Below, in pieces: positions 17,526 to 26,045 of a DNA stretch of 64,000 bases. Source of the stretch: Acinetobacter sp. GSS19 (lineage in GTDB: Bacteria > Pseudomonadota > Gammaproteobacteria > Pseudomonadales > Moraxellaceae); assembly GCF_028621895.1 (NCBI RefSeq), contig NZ_CP117520.1, positions 1,240,001-1,304,000 on the forward strand, in the 5' to 3' direction. The first letter of the stretch is position 1. Each line of letters opens with the position of its first letter. Below the pieces are notes generated by a model. The model made no database searches, was not told the origin of the DNA, and was given only the letters and a program-made list of their open reading frames with translations. Position numbers and translations under genes: made by a program.

Positions 17526-18704
17526 ATGAACACTCCAGCTGATGCTCGGTTATGGAATAGATTTTTTCTATTCTGTTTGCTCAATAATATGTTCCTCTTC
17601 ATTTTTTACTTTGCCCAGACCGCCATTCTGCCGGTCTATATTGTGAATGAGCTCGGTGGAAGCATTGCCCAAGCCGGCCTAGCCATGACTTTATTTATGG
17701 CTTCCTCAATTGCCGTTCGCCCGTTCAGTGGTCTGATCATTGAAAAATTCGGCAAGAAAAAAACCTTTTTTGTTTCTGAGCTCGCTTTCTGTCTTTTTGC
17801 TTTTATCTATTTGCTGGCAGATGACCTGACCACACTACTGATTATCCGCTTTCTGCATGGGATCTGGTTCAGTATTCTAACTACAGTGTGTGTCCCGATC
17901 GCCAATGACTATATCCCTGAACAACGCAAAGGCGAAGGCATGGGATACTTCGTCATGTCGATTAATTTAGGATTGGTGTTGGGACCATTACTAGGCTTGA
18001 GTTTTATTAGTCTACTTGGCTACTCAACCCTTACCTTATTACTTGCTGTTGTGATCTGTTTAGGCTTTGTCTGCTGTCTGATGATCCCGATTAAAGAAAC
18101 ACCTAAACGAGAGCAAGTAACAAAAGAACAGCTGTCTATCCACGATTTTGTAGAAAAGCGTGCGCTTCCGGCTTCATTGATGGTGCTGTTTGCGGGTTTT
18201 AGCTATTCCAGTATTATGGCTTTCATCTCAACTTTTGCCGAATCCAAGCATTTATTGAGTTATGCCGGTTTGTTCTTCTTGGTGTTTGCCATTTCAATGA
18301 TCAGTGTGCGGCCTTTCACCGGACGGTTGTATGATCGCAAAGGTCCCAATCTGATCGTTTATCCTTCTATGGTTTTTTTTGCGATTGGGCTAGCGATTCT
18401 CAGTCAGATGGAAACGCTCACGGGCTTATTGATCAGTGCCATTTTAGTCGGTGTGGGTTTTGGTTCTGTACAACCGTGTCTGCAAACCCTGGCCATTCAA
18501 CGTTCCCCAAAAAATCGTATTGGGCATAGCACCTCGACTTTCTTTACCTGTTACGATACCGGGATTGCCTTAGGTTCAATTCTACTCGGATTAGTGATTG
18601 CAAAGTTTGACTATGAAGTGATGTACCTGCTCTGTGCCGGACTAACACTAGGCAGTCTATTGTTCTATAAATTTGTGGTGGATCAACAAAAAACACTCGC
18701 TTGA
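17526..18704 (+). CDS. MFS transporter (drug-efflux-like)
   Basis: 392 residues, 12 predicted membrane segments and short loops. Features include GGSIAQAGLAMTLFMASSIAVRPFSGLIIEKFGKKKTF (motif A region between segments 2 and 3) and RFLHGIWFSILTTVCVPIANDYIP, typical of drug:proton antiporter-like major facilitators. It is similar in style and length to the MFS protein at 28521-29726 (both have the NNMFLFIFYF/NFQLVLIFYF-like first helix and the HS-TSTFFTCYDTGIALGS type segment), so the two are probably paralogues. The substrate is unknown. AAGG precedes the start. Confidence 0.85.
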   Translation: MNTPADARLWNRFFLFCLLNNMFLFIFYFAQTAILPVYIVNELGGSIAQAGLAMTLFMASSIAVRPFSGLIIEKFGKKKTFFVSELAFCLFAFIYLLADDLTTLLIIRFLHGIWFSILTTVCVPIANDYIPEQRKGEGMGYFVMSINLGLVLGPLLGLSFISLLGYSTLTLLLAVVICLGFVCCLMIPIKETPKREQVTKEQLSIHDFVEKRALPASLMVLFAGFSYSSIMAFISTFAESKHLLSYAGLFFLVFAISMISVRPFTGRLYDRKGPNLIVYPSMVFFAIGLAILSQMETLTGLLISAILVGVGFGSVQPCLQTLAIQRSPKNRIGHSTSTFFTCYDTGIALGSILLGLVIAKFDYEVMYLLCAGLTLGSLLFYKFVVDQQKTLA

Positions 18705-18750
18705 TTGATAAACACAGGTTTCATCTTTAGCAAGATCAAAGCAATGCAAT

Positions 18751-18782
18751 AAAAAAGCCTATCTCATTAAGATAGGCTTTTT
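18751..18782. terminator. Bidirectional terminator between convergent genes
   Basis: Perfect stem AAAAAGCCTATCT / AGATAGGCTTTTT, flanked by A- and T-runs so that it works in both directions, serving the plus-strand MFS gene and the minus-strand YeeE-type gene. Confidence 0.88.
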
Positions 18783-18784
18783 GC

Positions 18785-19996
18785 TTAACAACCTGTCAAT
18801 TTTTCGGGCTGCGGTTTTTCATCGGGAAAGAAAGTTGGACGTAATTTTACGCCAACACTATTACCGATAAATGCAAATACCAACCAGAGCCAGCCATGCA
18901 AACTGCCAGAAGCAATCCCGCTAAAATAAGCACCAATATTACAGCCATAGGCCAATCGCGCACCGTAACCCAACAACAAACCGCCCACAATGGCCGCCAT
19001 TAAAGAACGTTTTGGAATATTGAAATTTGGTGCAAATTTACCTGCCAAACTTGCAGCCAATAAAGCACCGAGCATGATGCCAAAATTCATCATCGAGGTA
19101 ATGTCAAACCATAAGGATTGCGCCAAAGCTTTCGCATTCCCCGGTTGCTGCCAATAAGACCAGCCCGAAACATCCAGCCCCAACAACACAGCTGGTTTCG
19201 CAGCCCATACCGCAAGCGCAGAGGTCACTCCCCAAGGACGGCCAGCCAAAGCCAGCGTTGCAAAGTTGAGTAATGTAAGCAGAACACCGCCCCAAATTAA
19301 AGGCCAAGGTCCACGTAGAAAACGCGTCCAACCTTCAGCTTGATTTTGCGGTTCAGTTTCCAAACTACCATAACGTTTCTTTTCGAAATAAATACTCAAC
19401 CAGGCAATCAAAGCAAAAATCGCGAAGCTCAAGGCTAAAGCTGGAACGACACCAAAACTTTTAACGAGCGAGATCGGTTCTAAATGGGGTAGATTAAACC
19501 ACCAGTCAATATGTGAAGTAGCAATCAGTGAGCCGATACAGAAAAACAGCAATGTCACCAACATGCGTGCGCTGCCCCCACCAACTGTATATAAAGTACC
19601 TGAAGCACAGCCACCACCCAACTGCATACCGATGCCAAAAATAAATGCACCAATCATGACAGACATGGAAACAGGATTTACATTCCCTTTGACCGGATGA
19701 CCAAACAACTCACCAGCACCCAGAGCAGGAAAAAACAGTAATACGGCTAGCGCTAACATGATCATTTGTGCCCGTAGCCCACGCCCTCGACGTTCTTTAA
19801 TAAACACCCGCCAGCTTGAAGTGAAACCAAACGATGCATGATAGAGCGTCATCCCTAATGCTCCGCCAATCAGGAACAAGAGCGCTTGGTTTAAACCTAC
19901 GATTTGATAAGTAGCAACACTACCCGCAAGAATTAAAAATAAAGCAATCCAGACCGATACATTTGATCGTTCTAATGGTGCAGCAATAACAGACAT
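18785..19996 (-). CDS. YeeE/YedE-family sulfur-compound transporter
   Basis: 403 residues with about nine to ten hydrophobic helices. Two family signature cysteine motifs are present: GGGCASGTLYTVGGGS in the first half and YGCNIGAYFSGIASGSLHGW near the end. YeeE (TsuA) proteins import thiosulfate or related sulfur compounds by relaying through conserved cysteines; here both halves are fused in one chain. No tusA- or rhodanese-like gene is adjacent. Two overlapping inverted repeats just upstream of the start may regulate it. Confidence 0.85.
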   Translation of the reverse strand: MSVIAAPLERSNVSVWIALFLILAGSVATYQIVGLNQALLFLIGGALGMTLYHASFGFTSSWRVFIKERRGRGLRAQMIMLALAVLLFFPALGAGELFGHPVKGNVNPVSMSVMIGAFIFGIGMQLGGGCASGTLYTVGGGSARMLVTLLFFCIGSLIATSHIDWWFNLPHLEPISLVKSFGVVPALALSFAIFALIAWLSIYFEKKRYGSLETEPQNQAEGWTRFLRGPWPLIWGGVLLTLLNFATLALAGRPWGVTSALAVWAAKPAVLLGLDVSGWSYWQQPGNAKALAQSLWFDITSMMNFGIMLGALLAASLAGKFAPNFNIPKRSLMAAIVGGLLLGYGARLAYGCNIGAYFSGIASGSLHGWLWLVFAFIGNSVGVKLRPTFFPDEKPQPEKLTGC

Positions 19997-20006
19997 GAGA
20001 GATAGA

Positions 20007-20052
20007 AAATAGCACTAAAGTGGTGCTATTTTACGTGATAAATCACGTAAAA
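20007..20052 (-). promoter_or_regulatory. Two overlapping inverted repeats upstream of the YeeE-type gene
   Basis: AAATAGCAC (20007-20015) pairs with GTGCTATTT (20023-20031). It is followed at once by the near-perfect palindrome TTTTACGTGAT-AA-ATCACGTAAAA (20029-20052). They begin 11 bases upstream of the start codon. They may be an operator, or alternative hairpins in the 5' untranslated region. Confidence 0.5.
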
Positions 20053-20198
20053 CGATTTGCAAAACCATATATTATGTTTTTTATCATTGGGTATATCTGA
20101 TTAATCATATCAGTTAAATTGATTTGAAAAGTCTTGTTTCTTCATCCTTCGTAATGTACGAGACATTCTCATCCCCCCCCCTAAACCGAAGCCATAAT

Positions 20199-20228
20199 AA
20201 AAAAGCATCAACTTAGTTGATGCTTTTT
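20199..20228 (-). terminator. Intrinsic terminator of pilU
   Basis: Stem AAAAAGCATCAACT / AGTTGATGCTTTTT with a two-base loop, 16 bases past the pilU stop. Its symmetric A/T flanks could also stop transcription from the other side. Confidence 0.85.
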
Positions 20229-20244
20229 CTGATCAAATCAGCGA

Positions 20245-21432
20245 CTAAACCTTTTCAATCTGCTCAGTTTCTTCATCACGCATAATGCTCAGACTGGCAA
20301 ATGGATCGACAGCTTGTTGGCTATCATCCTCAACGTTATCCTTGTTCAGTTTGATCTGTAAACGGACTGCATTGGCAGAGTCTGCGTTACGGATCGCTTC
20401 CTCATCCGTAATAGCATCTTTTTGGTACAAATCAAATAAAGCTTGGTCAAAGGTCTGCATACCCAGTTCACGTGATTTTGCCATAATTTCTTTGAGGACG
20501 TGGAACTGGCCTTTCAGGATATTTTCCGACATCAGTGGTGTATTAATCATGATTTCCACTGCCGCACGACGTCCTTTACCATCTTTGGTGCGGATCAAAC
20601 GCTGTGAAATAATCGCTTTCATATTGGCTGATAAATCCATCAACAACTGATTACGGCGCTCTTCCGGGAAGAAGTTGATAATACGGTCCAAAGCCTGGTT
20701 GGCGTTGTTGGCGTGCAAGGTGGCAAGACATAAGTGACCGGTTTCCGCAAAGGCAATGGCATGTTCCATGGTTTCTGTATCACGAATCTCACCAATTAGA
20801 ATTACATCAGGGGCCTGACGCAGGGTGTTTTTCAGGGCATTGTGCCAAGAGTGACAATCCACGCCCACTTCACGATGTGTAATCATGGACTTTTTATGCT
20901 TGTGTACATATTCCACTGGATCTTCTACAGTAATGATATGCCCTGCAGAATTTTCATTGCGGTGGTCAATCATGGCCGCCAGAGATGTAGATTTACCCGA
21001 TCCCGTTCCACCTACCATCAGAACCAGACCACGCTTGGTCATGATGATGTCTTTTAACACTTCTGGTAGTTTCAAACTTTCAAATTTTGGAATATCTGCC
21101 GTAATGGTACGAATAACCATTCCTACATGCTGCTGCTGAATAAACACATTGACACGAAAACGGGAAACATCAGGAACAGAAATCGCAAAGTTACATTCAA
21201 AATCACGCTCAAACTCTTGACGCTGTTTGTCGTTCATTAAGCTGTAGGCAAAAATTTTGGTCTGTTCAGGAACAAGTGGTTGCTGGCTGACCTGTTTCAT
21301 TAAACCCTGATGCTTGATACTCGGAGGAAAGTCCGCAGTGATGAACAAATCTGAGCCACCGAATTCAACCACTTTGGTCAGCATATGGAACATATATCGG
21401 CGAGCTTCTTCGAGCTTTTCAGGACTAAACAT
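20245..21432 (-). CDS. pilU: PilU, type IV pilus accessory retraction ATPase
   Basis: 395 residues, a PilT/VirB11-type secretion ATPase. It shows Walker A LMVGGTGSGKSTSLAAMIDHR (about residue 140), the Asp box ITVEDPVEYVH, Walker B DVILIGEIRDTETMEHAIAFAETGHL and the His box HLCLATLHANNANQALDRIINFFP. The N-terminus FGGSDLFITADFPPSIKHQG and the length favour PilU over PilT. Acting in the cytoplasm at the pilus base, it assists retraction. It is solitary here; pilT is often adjacent in other bacteria. The minor-pilin operon at 53811-57512 is functionally related. Confidence 0.88.
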   Translation of the reverse strand: MFSPEKLEEARRYMFHMLTKVVEFGGSDLFITADFPPSIKHQGLMKQVSQQPLVPEQTKIFAYSLMNDKQRQEFERDFECNFAISVPDVSRFRVNVFIQQQHVGMVIRTITADIPKFESLKLPEVLKDIIMTKRGLVLMVGGTGSGKSTSLAAMIDHRNENSAGHIITVEDPVEYVHKHKKSMITHREVGVDCHSWHNALKNTLRQAPDVILIGEIRDTETMEHAIAFAETGHLCLATLHANNANQALDRIINFFPEERRNQLLMDLSANMKAIISQRLIRTKDGKGRRAAVEIMINTPLMSENILKGQFHVLKEIMAKSRELGMQTFDQALFDLYQKDAITDEEAIRNADSANAVRLQIKLNKDNVEDDSQQAVDPFASLSIMRDEETEQIEKV

Positions 21433-21627
21433 TGTTTTTATTCCAGCTAAAAAATTAATTTTATGTGGGTGTTAAAAAAATTACTACAAAAAAACAACGA
21501 TAAAACAACAACATATTTTAGAGATTTTATTAAATGAAAATCATTTTATTATTTTTCTGTGATTCGATTTACATAAAAATCATCTAAATAGCGCCTAACA
21601 CGCTATTCAGATGATGAAAAATTAAGC

Positions 21628-22683
21628 TCAAGCCAATGGCTCAAAACATTGCTGACGCATGTGTACAGCAATATCAGTCAATAACTGTTCGGTTTTTTCC
21701 CACCCCAAACAGCCATCGGTTACCGATTGCCCATATTGCATATCAGATGAAATTTTCTGCTGGCCATCGACCAAATGACTTTCCAGCATCACTCCGCGGA
21801 CATGGGTTTGTTCACGTTCCGCAATAATCGTGCGCAATACTTCAGGTTGCAATAATGGATTCTTGGCACTGTTTCCGTGGGAACAGTCAATCACTAACGC
21901 TGGAAGTTGTGTTTTGCATTGACTTCTCATTTTCTCAATTTCACCGCATTGATAATTTGGTCCGGTATTGGAGCCACGTAAAATCAAGTGTGGTAGAGGA
22001 TTTCCATTGCTGTGTAAAACACTCGGCAAACCTTGTTGGCTCATACCTAAAAATTGATGGGCATTTTGTGCGGATTGAATGGCATCCAAAGCGATCTGGA
22101 TTGAACCATCTGTACCATTCTTAAAGCCAATGCTATACGGCATATGGCTGGAGATCTCACGGTGGATTTGAGATTCACTGGTTCGCGCCCCGATTGCGCC
22201 CCAAGCCAACAAGTCATCAAAATAGCCTGTCGCCAATGGACTTAAAATTTCGCTGGCTATCGGCAAACCCATTTCAATGAATTGTAAATACAGTTGACGA
22301 GACTGCTGTAACCCATGTTGCAAATCAGATGAGCCATCCAGATGAGGATCATACAAAAATCCTTTCCAACCAATCGTGGTTCGTGGTTTTTCAATATAGG
22401 CACGCATCACGAAAAAAATCTGGTCATTAAGTTCAGTTTGTAATTGTTTTAATTTTTCAGCGTATTCCAGCACAGCTTCAGGATCATGAATGGAACATGG
22501 TCCGGTAATCACCAGTAGGCGTGAATCTTTTCCGCCCAGAATATTCTGGATCGTCTGGCGGTGCTGTGCAATTTGTTCGGCCAGAGTGGCTGATAACGGA
22601 TATTGTTGTTTCAGTTGATGCGGCGTACTAAGCAGTACTTCGGTGTTGGATGGAGAGATAAGCGCAGAATTTACAGCATTCAT
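21628..22683 (-). CDS. aroG: 3-deoxy-7-phosphoheptulonate (DAHP) synthase, class I
   Basis: 351 residues, the usual length for AroF/AroG/AroH enzymes. It condenses phosphoenolpyruvate and erythrose 4-phosphate, the first step of aromatic amino-acid synthesis. Signatures are VITGPCSIHDPEAVLEYAEKL, RAYIEKPRTTIGWKGFLYDPH, GARTSESQIHREISS, GFKNGTDGSIQIALDAI and the metal-binding histidine and glutamate in DCSHGNSAKNP and GVMLESHLVDG. Which aromatic amino acid inhibits it cannot be read reliably, so the letter G is tentative. Upstream lies a promoter, an aromatic-rich leader peptide and a terminator, pointing to attenuation. Confidence 0.92.
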   Translation of the reverse strand: MNAVNSALISPSNTEVLLSTPHQLKQQYPLSATLAEQIAQHRQTIQNILGGKDSRLLVITGPCSIHDPEAVLEYAEKLKQLQTELNDQIFFVMRAYIEKPRTTIGWKGFLYDPHLDGSSDLQHGLQQSRQLYLQFIEMGLPIASEILSPLATGYFDDLLAWGAIGARTSESQIHREISSHMPYSIGFKNGTDGSIQIALDAIQSAQNAHQFLGMSQQGLPSVLHSNGNPLPHLILRGSNTGPNYQCGEIEKMRSQCKTQLPALVIDCSHGNSAKNPLLQPEVLRTIIAEREQTHVRGVMLESHLVDGQQKISSDMQYGQSVTDGCLGWEKTEQLLTDIAVHMRQQCFEPLA

Positions 22684-22850
22684 GAAAGTTTCCTTCGGAC
22701 GTTTCAGGTCGTCCGCATATTTATTTAATCGTCTTGGGTCTATTTGGTGTGGTCTTGGTCATCCAGTTAAAACCATAAAAATTGCTAAAATATGAATAAG
22801 ATAACTTGTTCATTACAGATTCCTCGTATTTTACTTAAACGCTAGACATT

Positions 22851-22883
22851 AAAAAAACCTGACCGGGTTGCCGATCAGGTTTT
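22851..22883 (-). terminator. Attenuator terminator in the DAHP synthase leader
   Basis: On the minus strand, AAAACCTGATC pairs with GGTCAGGTTTT, followed by seven U, 168 bases before the DAHP synthase start. The loop GGCAACCC (22865-22872) is complementary to GGUUGCCC (22897-22904) upstream, which can also pair with GGGCAA (22911-22916). This is the classic pattern of mutually exclusive terminator and antiterminator. Confidence 0.78.
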
Positions 22884-22896
22884 CTAGACTCAAGAT

Positions 22897-22930
22897 GGGC
22901 AACCTTTTCTTTGCCCGAACACGCTCAGGC
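22897..22930 (-). promoter_or_regulatory. Antiterminator and pause segments of the aromatic attenuator
   Basis: RNA segments in order after the leader stop: GCCUGA (22930-22925), UCGGGC (22918-22913), GGGCAA (22916-22911) and GGUUGCCC (22904-22897). GCCUGA can pair with UCGGGC, which would free GGUUGCC to pair with the terminator loop (readthrough). If GCCUGA is covered by a ribosome at the leader stop, GGGCAA can pair with UUGCCC and the terminator forms. The folding scheme is my inference from complementarity. Confidence 0.6.
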
Positions 22931-22932
22931 AA

Positions 22933-22989
22933 TCATCTAAACTGCCAAAAATAAAAATAAGCGTGTGACATTACAGGTTGCTTGCGCAT
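22933..22989 (-). CDS. Aromatic-amino-acid leader peptide of DAHP synthase
   Basis: An 18-codon frame, MRKQPVMSHAYFYFWQFR, ends 50 bases before the attenuator terminator. It has Tyr-Phe-Tyr-Phe-Trp-Gln-Phe clustered just before the stop: six aromatic codons in seven. Such clusters are the hallmark of leader peptides whose translation senses charged tRNA, as in pheA and trp leaders. The ribosome binding site is weak (AACUCAAG), and an internal ATG at codon 7 is an alternative start. The mix of Tyr, Phe and Trp suggests a response to general aromatic shortage. Confidence 0.75.
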   Translation of the reverse strand: MRKQPVMSHAYFYFWQFR

Positions 22990-23024
22990 CTTGAGTTCAA
23001 TGATTTAGTTAAATTCAGTTTTCT

Positions 23025-23053
23025 AAAATACGACGAGTATGCGGCTTTGACAA
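23025..23053 (-). promoter_or_regulatory. Sigma-70-type promoter of the DAHP synthase leader
   Basis: On the minus strand TTGTCA (23053-23048), 17-base spacer, TATTTT (23030-23025). It would start a leader RNA of about 170 nucleotides running through the leader peptide and the attenuator. Confidence 0.6.
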
Positions 23054-23393
23054 GATACATGGATATAAAAATCCATTTTTTATCCCATTCAAGTCGATTT
23101 CGTATGAAATCTTCCCATTTTTTCACCTCCCAATCACGGCGTAACTCGCAAATAAGTGGCCGTTCAGAATCAAGATCTTTCACCTAAGCAGCGTCTTATT
23201 AGGCAGAGATTCATTTTGCTGGGATAAAAGCAGAATTCATCACATCTTAAATATATTTTGCAAAATGTATTTTAAAAACTCTTTAAAATGCTATTTTTCA
23301 TCTTAAGTGCATTACCAAACATTACAATCGCTCAAGTACAGGCTCATGTTATCTTTAGAGAAAATCGCTAGATCAGCATGAAAACAACTTAAA
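23054..23393. other. Intergenic stretch between divergent genes
   Basis: About 340 bases between the DAHP synthase promoter and the phospholipase D-like gene. Overlapping frames of 69-70 codons on both strands here have no ribosome binding site and no recognisable content. It probably holds the promoter of the downstream plus-strand gene. Confidence 0.45.
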
Positions 23394-24947
23394 ATGACCA
23401 ATAAAAAACAGGTGTATTGTTTATTTATGTCGATGACTGCTTTAAGCCTGTGGGGATGTTCATTACCTGAGAATCAGGCACAACCTGAGCCTCCAATAGC
23501 TGTATTGGCGGATCATTGGCTGGATTCACCGCATGTAGATGAATATCTCACTCGACAACTGACGGCTTATACCTCGCTCGACGATGCTTTTTTAAGTATT
23601 GCTTCACGGATTTATTTGATCCGGCACGCCAAACAACATATCGATTTACAATATTACATCTGGAAAAATGACTTTATTGGTCAGTTGATGCTGGCAGAAC
23701 TGTTAAAGGCCGCGGATCGCGGGGTAAAAATCCGGCTGTTACTGGATGATCAGAATGAAACTCAACTTGATCATGTTTTGAGGGCACTGGCACAGCATCC
23801 AAATTTTCAAATCAAACTGTTTAATCCATATATGGGCCGCCGTTTCCGGGCTTATGATTATCTGTTCCGGTTTGAACATGCCAATCGCCGTATGCATAAC
23901 AAGCTGATTATTGCCGATGGGGCTATTGCGGTAACGGGTGGGCGTAATATCAGCAGTGAATATTTTGATGCAAGTTATGATTTCCAGTTTGCCGATATGG
24001 ATATTCTGTTTTATGGCACAGCAGTGCATACGGCCAATCAGGTCTTTCGCGAGTTCTGGAATGATCCCCTGAGTTATTCAGTGCAACAATGGCTGGAAAT
24101 GGATGATTCGATGGCAATTGAAAAACTGCGTGCTGAATATACCTCCTTATTAGAAAAGCCTCATGCCACCAATGAGCAGCTCAAAAAAGCCGAAAAACGC
24201 TTAGCGGTAAGACTGAAAAGTCAGAATTTACGTTGGGCCAAAGCCCATTTTGTGGCTGACTCACCCGAAAAAATACGTGGTCAGGCGCAGGATCAACAGC
24301 TGATCTACCATCAGATGATTGAGTTGATGGGCTTTCCAGCACAGCATATGGAGCTGGTTTCCGCATATTTTGTACCCACTGAATTCGGCACACAATATTT
24401 AAGCCAGTTCGCCAAGAGTGGTGTCAAAATTCGCGTACTGACCAATTCATTTATGGCCAATGATGTTGCTGTCGTTCATGCTTATTACCAGCAATACCGA
24501 ATTGAACTGCTTAAAAATGGCGTTGAACTCTATGAGTTCAAACATGTGCTGAAAAGAAATAAACGCAGCTGGTATGAAATCGCCACGGGTCATGTCATTC
24601 CAGCTAAAAACAAGAACAGCTCCAGCCTGCATGCCAAGTTTTTTGATGTAGATGGTAAGGTATTTATTGGTTCCTTTAATTTTGATCCGCGGTCGGCGCA
24701 TTTAAACACCGAAGTTGGTTTAGTCGTTGAATCAGATGAATTACAAAAGCAGATTAGTCAAAATCTGGATCATCAATTGCCTAAAATTGCCTATCAGGTG
24801 AAACTGAATGAACAAGGTGAACTGATCTGGCTGGAGCAAAAACCAGATGGTCAGGTTAAGATTCATCAACAGGAACCCGAAATGACAGCTTTCCAGCGCT
24901 GGATCATGATTCTGGTGAGCTATCTACCTTTTGAGTGGATGATGTAA
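23394..24947 (+). CDS. Phospholipase D-family lipoprotein (cardiolipin synthase-like)
   Basis: 517 residues. The N-terminal signal ends in a lipobox (TALSLWGC), so the protein is probably lipid-anchored in the envelope. It has two HKD active-site motifs: RRMHNKLIIADGAIAVTGGRNISSEYF (about residue 165) and SSLHAKFFDVDGKVFIGSFNFDPRS (about residue 405). The spacing and the RxxN-containing downstream segments match the ClsC/PLD group, which moves phosphatidyl groups or hydrolyses phospholipids. Acinetobacter phospholipases D of this type have been linked to host interaction, but function here is inferred from family only. The ribosome binding site is weak. Confidence 0.85.
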   Translation: MTNKKQVYCLFMSMTALSLWGCSLPENQAQPEPPIAVLADHWLDSPHVDEYLTRQLTAYTSLDDAFLSIASRIYLIRHAKQHIDLQYYIWKNDFIGQLMLAELLKAADRGVKIRLLLDDQNETQLDHVLRALAQHPNFQIKLFNPYMGRRFRAYDYLFRFEHANRRMHNKLIIADGAIAVTGGRNISSEYFDASYDFQFADMDILFYGTAVHTANQVFREFWNDPLSYSVQQWLEMDDSMAIEKLRAEYTSLLEKPHATNEQLKKAEKRLAVRLKSQNLRWAKAHFVADSPEKIRGQAQDQQLIYHQMIELMGFPAQHMELVSAYFVPTEFGTQYLSQFAKSGVKIRVLTNSFMANDVAVVHAYYQQYRIELLKNGVELYEFKHVLKRNKRSWYEIATGHVIPAKNKNSSSLHAKFFDVDGKVFIGSFNFDPRSAHLNTEVGLVVESDELQKQISQNLDHQLPKIAYQVKLNEQGELIWLEQKPDGQVKIHQQEPEMTAFQRWIMILVSYLPFEWMM

Positions 24948-25334
24948 TTAAAACTCTCATCTGTGACTTCTCTTACACTTTGTTGATTTCAGTACCTATT
25001 TACTTTGAAAAATCCCTTTCTGGTCTGGATAACTTGCAAAATAGCTGGAAGTTCTGATTAGATTTTTTGGAAAATGATTTTCTAAATTAGCTTTTGGAAC
25101 TTAAATCAGATTAAGCAATCCCTAGTCATCGATTGAATGATTATTAAAGGATTAGACAGGCTTCTTTCATCATTCAAGCCTACTTTTATTGACTAGGCTG
25201 ATTCATCCGCAACAACACATGGATTCTGTACAGGCTTCGAGTTCATAAAAAGATTTCTTCCACATGCTGCATATTCACTGAGTAATAAATGCGGCTCAAT
25301 TTATGAGACTTTGAAAATGAAGGTTAACTTGTCG
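24948..25334. other. Intergenic stretch with nested inverted repeats
   Basis: No gene is seen between two convergent genes. The stretch holds nested inverted repeats: CCTAGTCA (25121-25128) with TGACTAGG (25190-25197), inside it TTGAATGAT (25133-25141) with ATCATTCAA (25169-25177), and an alternative stem AGGCTT (25158-25163) with AAGCCT (25176-25181). No U-tract follows, so this is not a plain terminator. Confidence 0.5.
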
Positions 25335-25925
25335 TTATAGCAAATTGATTTCCTGGAAAAAATCGGCGTAGCTTTGTGCCTTTTTTTCTAGCGCCAGTGG
25401 ATAAGCTCGTGATGAGGATGGCATACGGAACAATTGCAACTCACGGTCGGCGTAAAATGCTGTACTTGGCTGACCAATCATGGGTTTGATAGTGTCTTCC
25501 GGCAATTGTTGCATGAGCGTATCGGTTGCTTTATCACCTGTGGTCATGAGTGCGTGGCAATCTGGAATCTGCTGCAGTAAATTTTTGATATTGGTCGGTG
25601 TTACAACCTGCAAAAACTGATCGGCTGCATTGCCCTTCAAACGTTTAATCTGATACGCAGTATCAAAAATCGCAATTCCTTTTTCAGACAAAAAATCTCG
25701 AATCAACGCTTCACGGAATTTTTTATGCGAGAGATCAAGAAAATGGTCTTTATTGTCAAAAAAAACCAGACCAAAAATCCGCCACATATCATTCTGGAAA
25801 TTAGGATAATAAAATGGCATTTTCCAGCGTTCAGCGGGAGGTGGAAAACTCCCCAGCATCAACAAACGGGCATTCGCGGGCAAGAAAGGCGCTAAAGGAT
25901 GGGTTTCAATCACCAACTCAGACAT
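25335..25925 (-). CDS. Uracil-DNA glycosylase superfamily protein (hypoxanthine/TDG-like)
   Basis: 196 residues. The N-terminal motif LLMLGSFPPPAERWKMPFYYPNFQNDMWRIFG resembles the GSFPS...Y.NP.N.FW active-site region of UDG superfamily members of the TDG/family 6 (DNA-deoxyinosine glycosylase) type, which remove damaged bases. A C-terminal motif SSSRAYP corresponds to the S-P loop that inserts into DNA (usually PSPS-A). The Asn in YPNFQND fits the family, but substrate specificity is not readable. It is a single-gene unit. Confidence 0.75.
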   Translation of the reverse strand: MSELVIETHPLAPFLPANARLLMLGSFPPPAERWKMPFYYPNFQNDMWRIFGLVFFDNKDHFLDLSHKKFREALIRDFLSEKGIAIFDTAYQIKRLKGNAADQFLQVVTPTNIKNLLQQIPDCHALMTTGDKATDTLMQQLPEDTIKPMIGQPSTAFYADRELQLFRMPSSSRAYPLALEKKAQSYADFFQEINLL

Positions 25926-26045
25926 TTTAAATCCTTAAACAACAATTCAAATGAGTTTATCGCCTTTTTTCAACATGCCACTTGTCAAATTGTTAAGCCT
26001 CGTACAAACAGGCATACAGCTTGAACAAACTCGGTATTTTAATGT

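Noticed and set aside
22971..23187. Two overlapping 69-70-codon frames upstream of DAHP synthase
   Set aside because: They occupy the promoter and leader region, have no binding site and resemble nothing; the 18-aa leader explains the region better.
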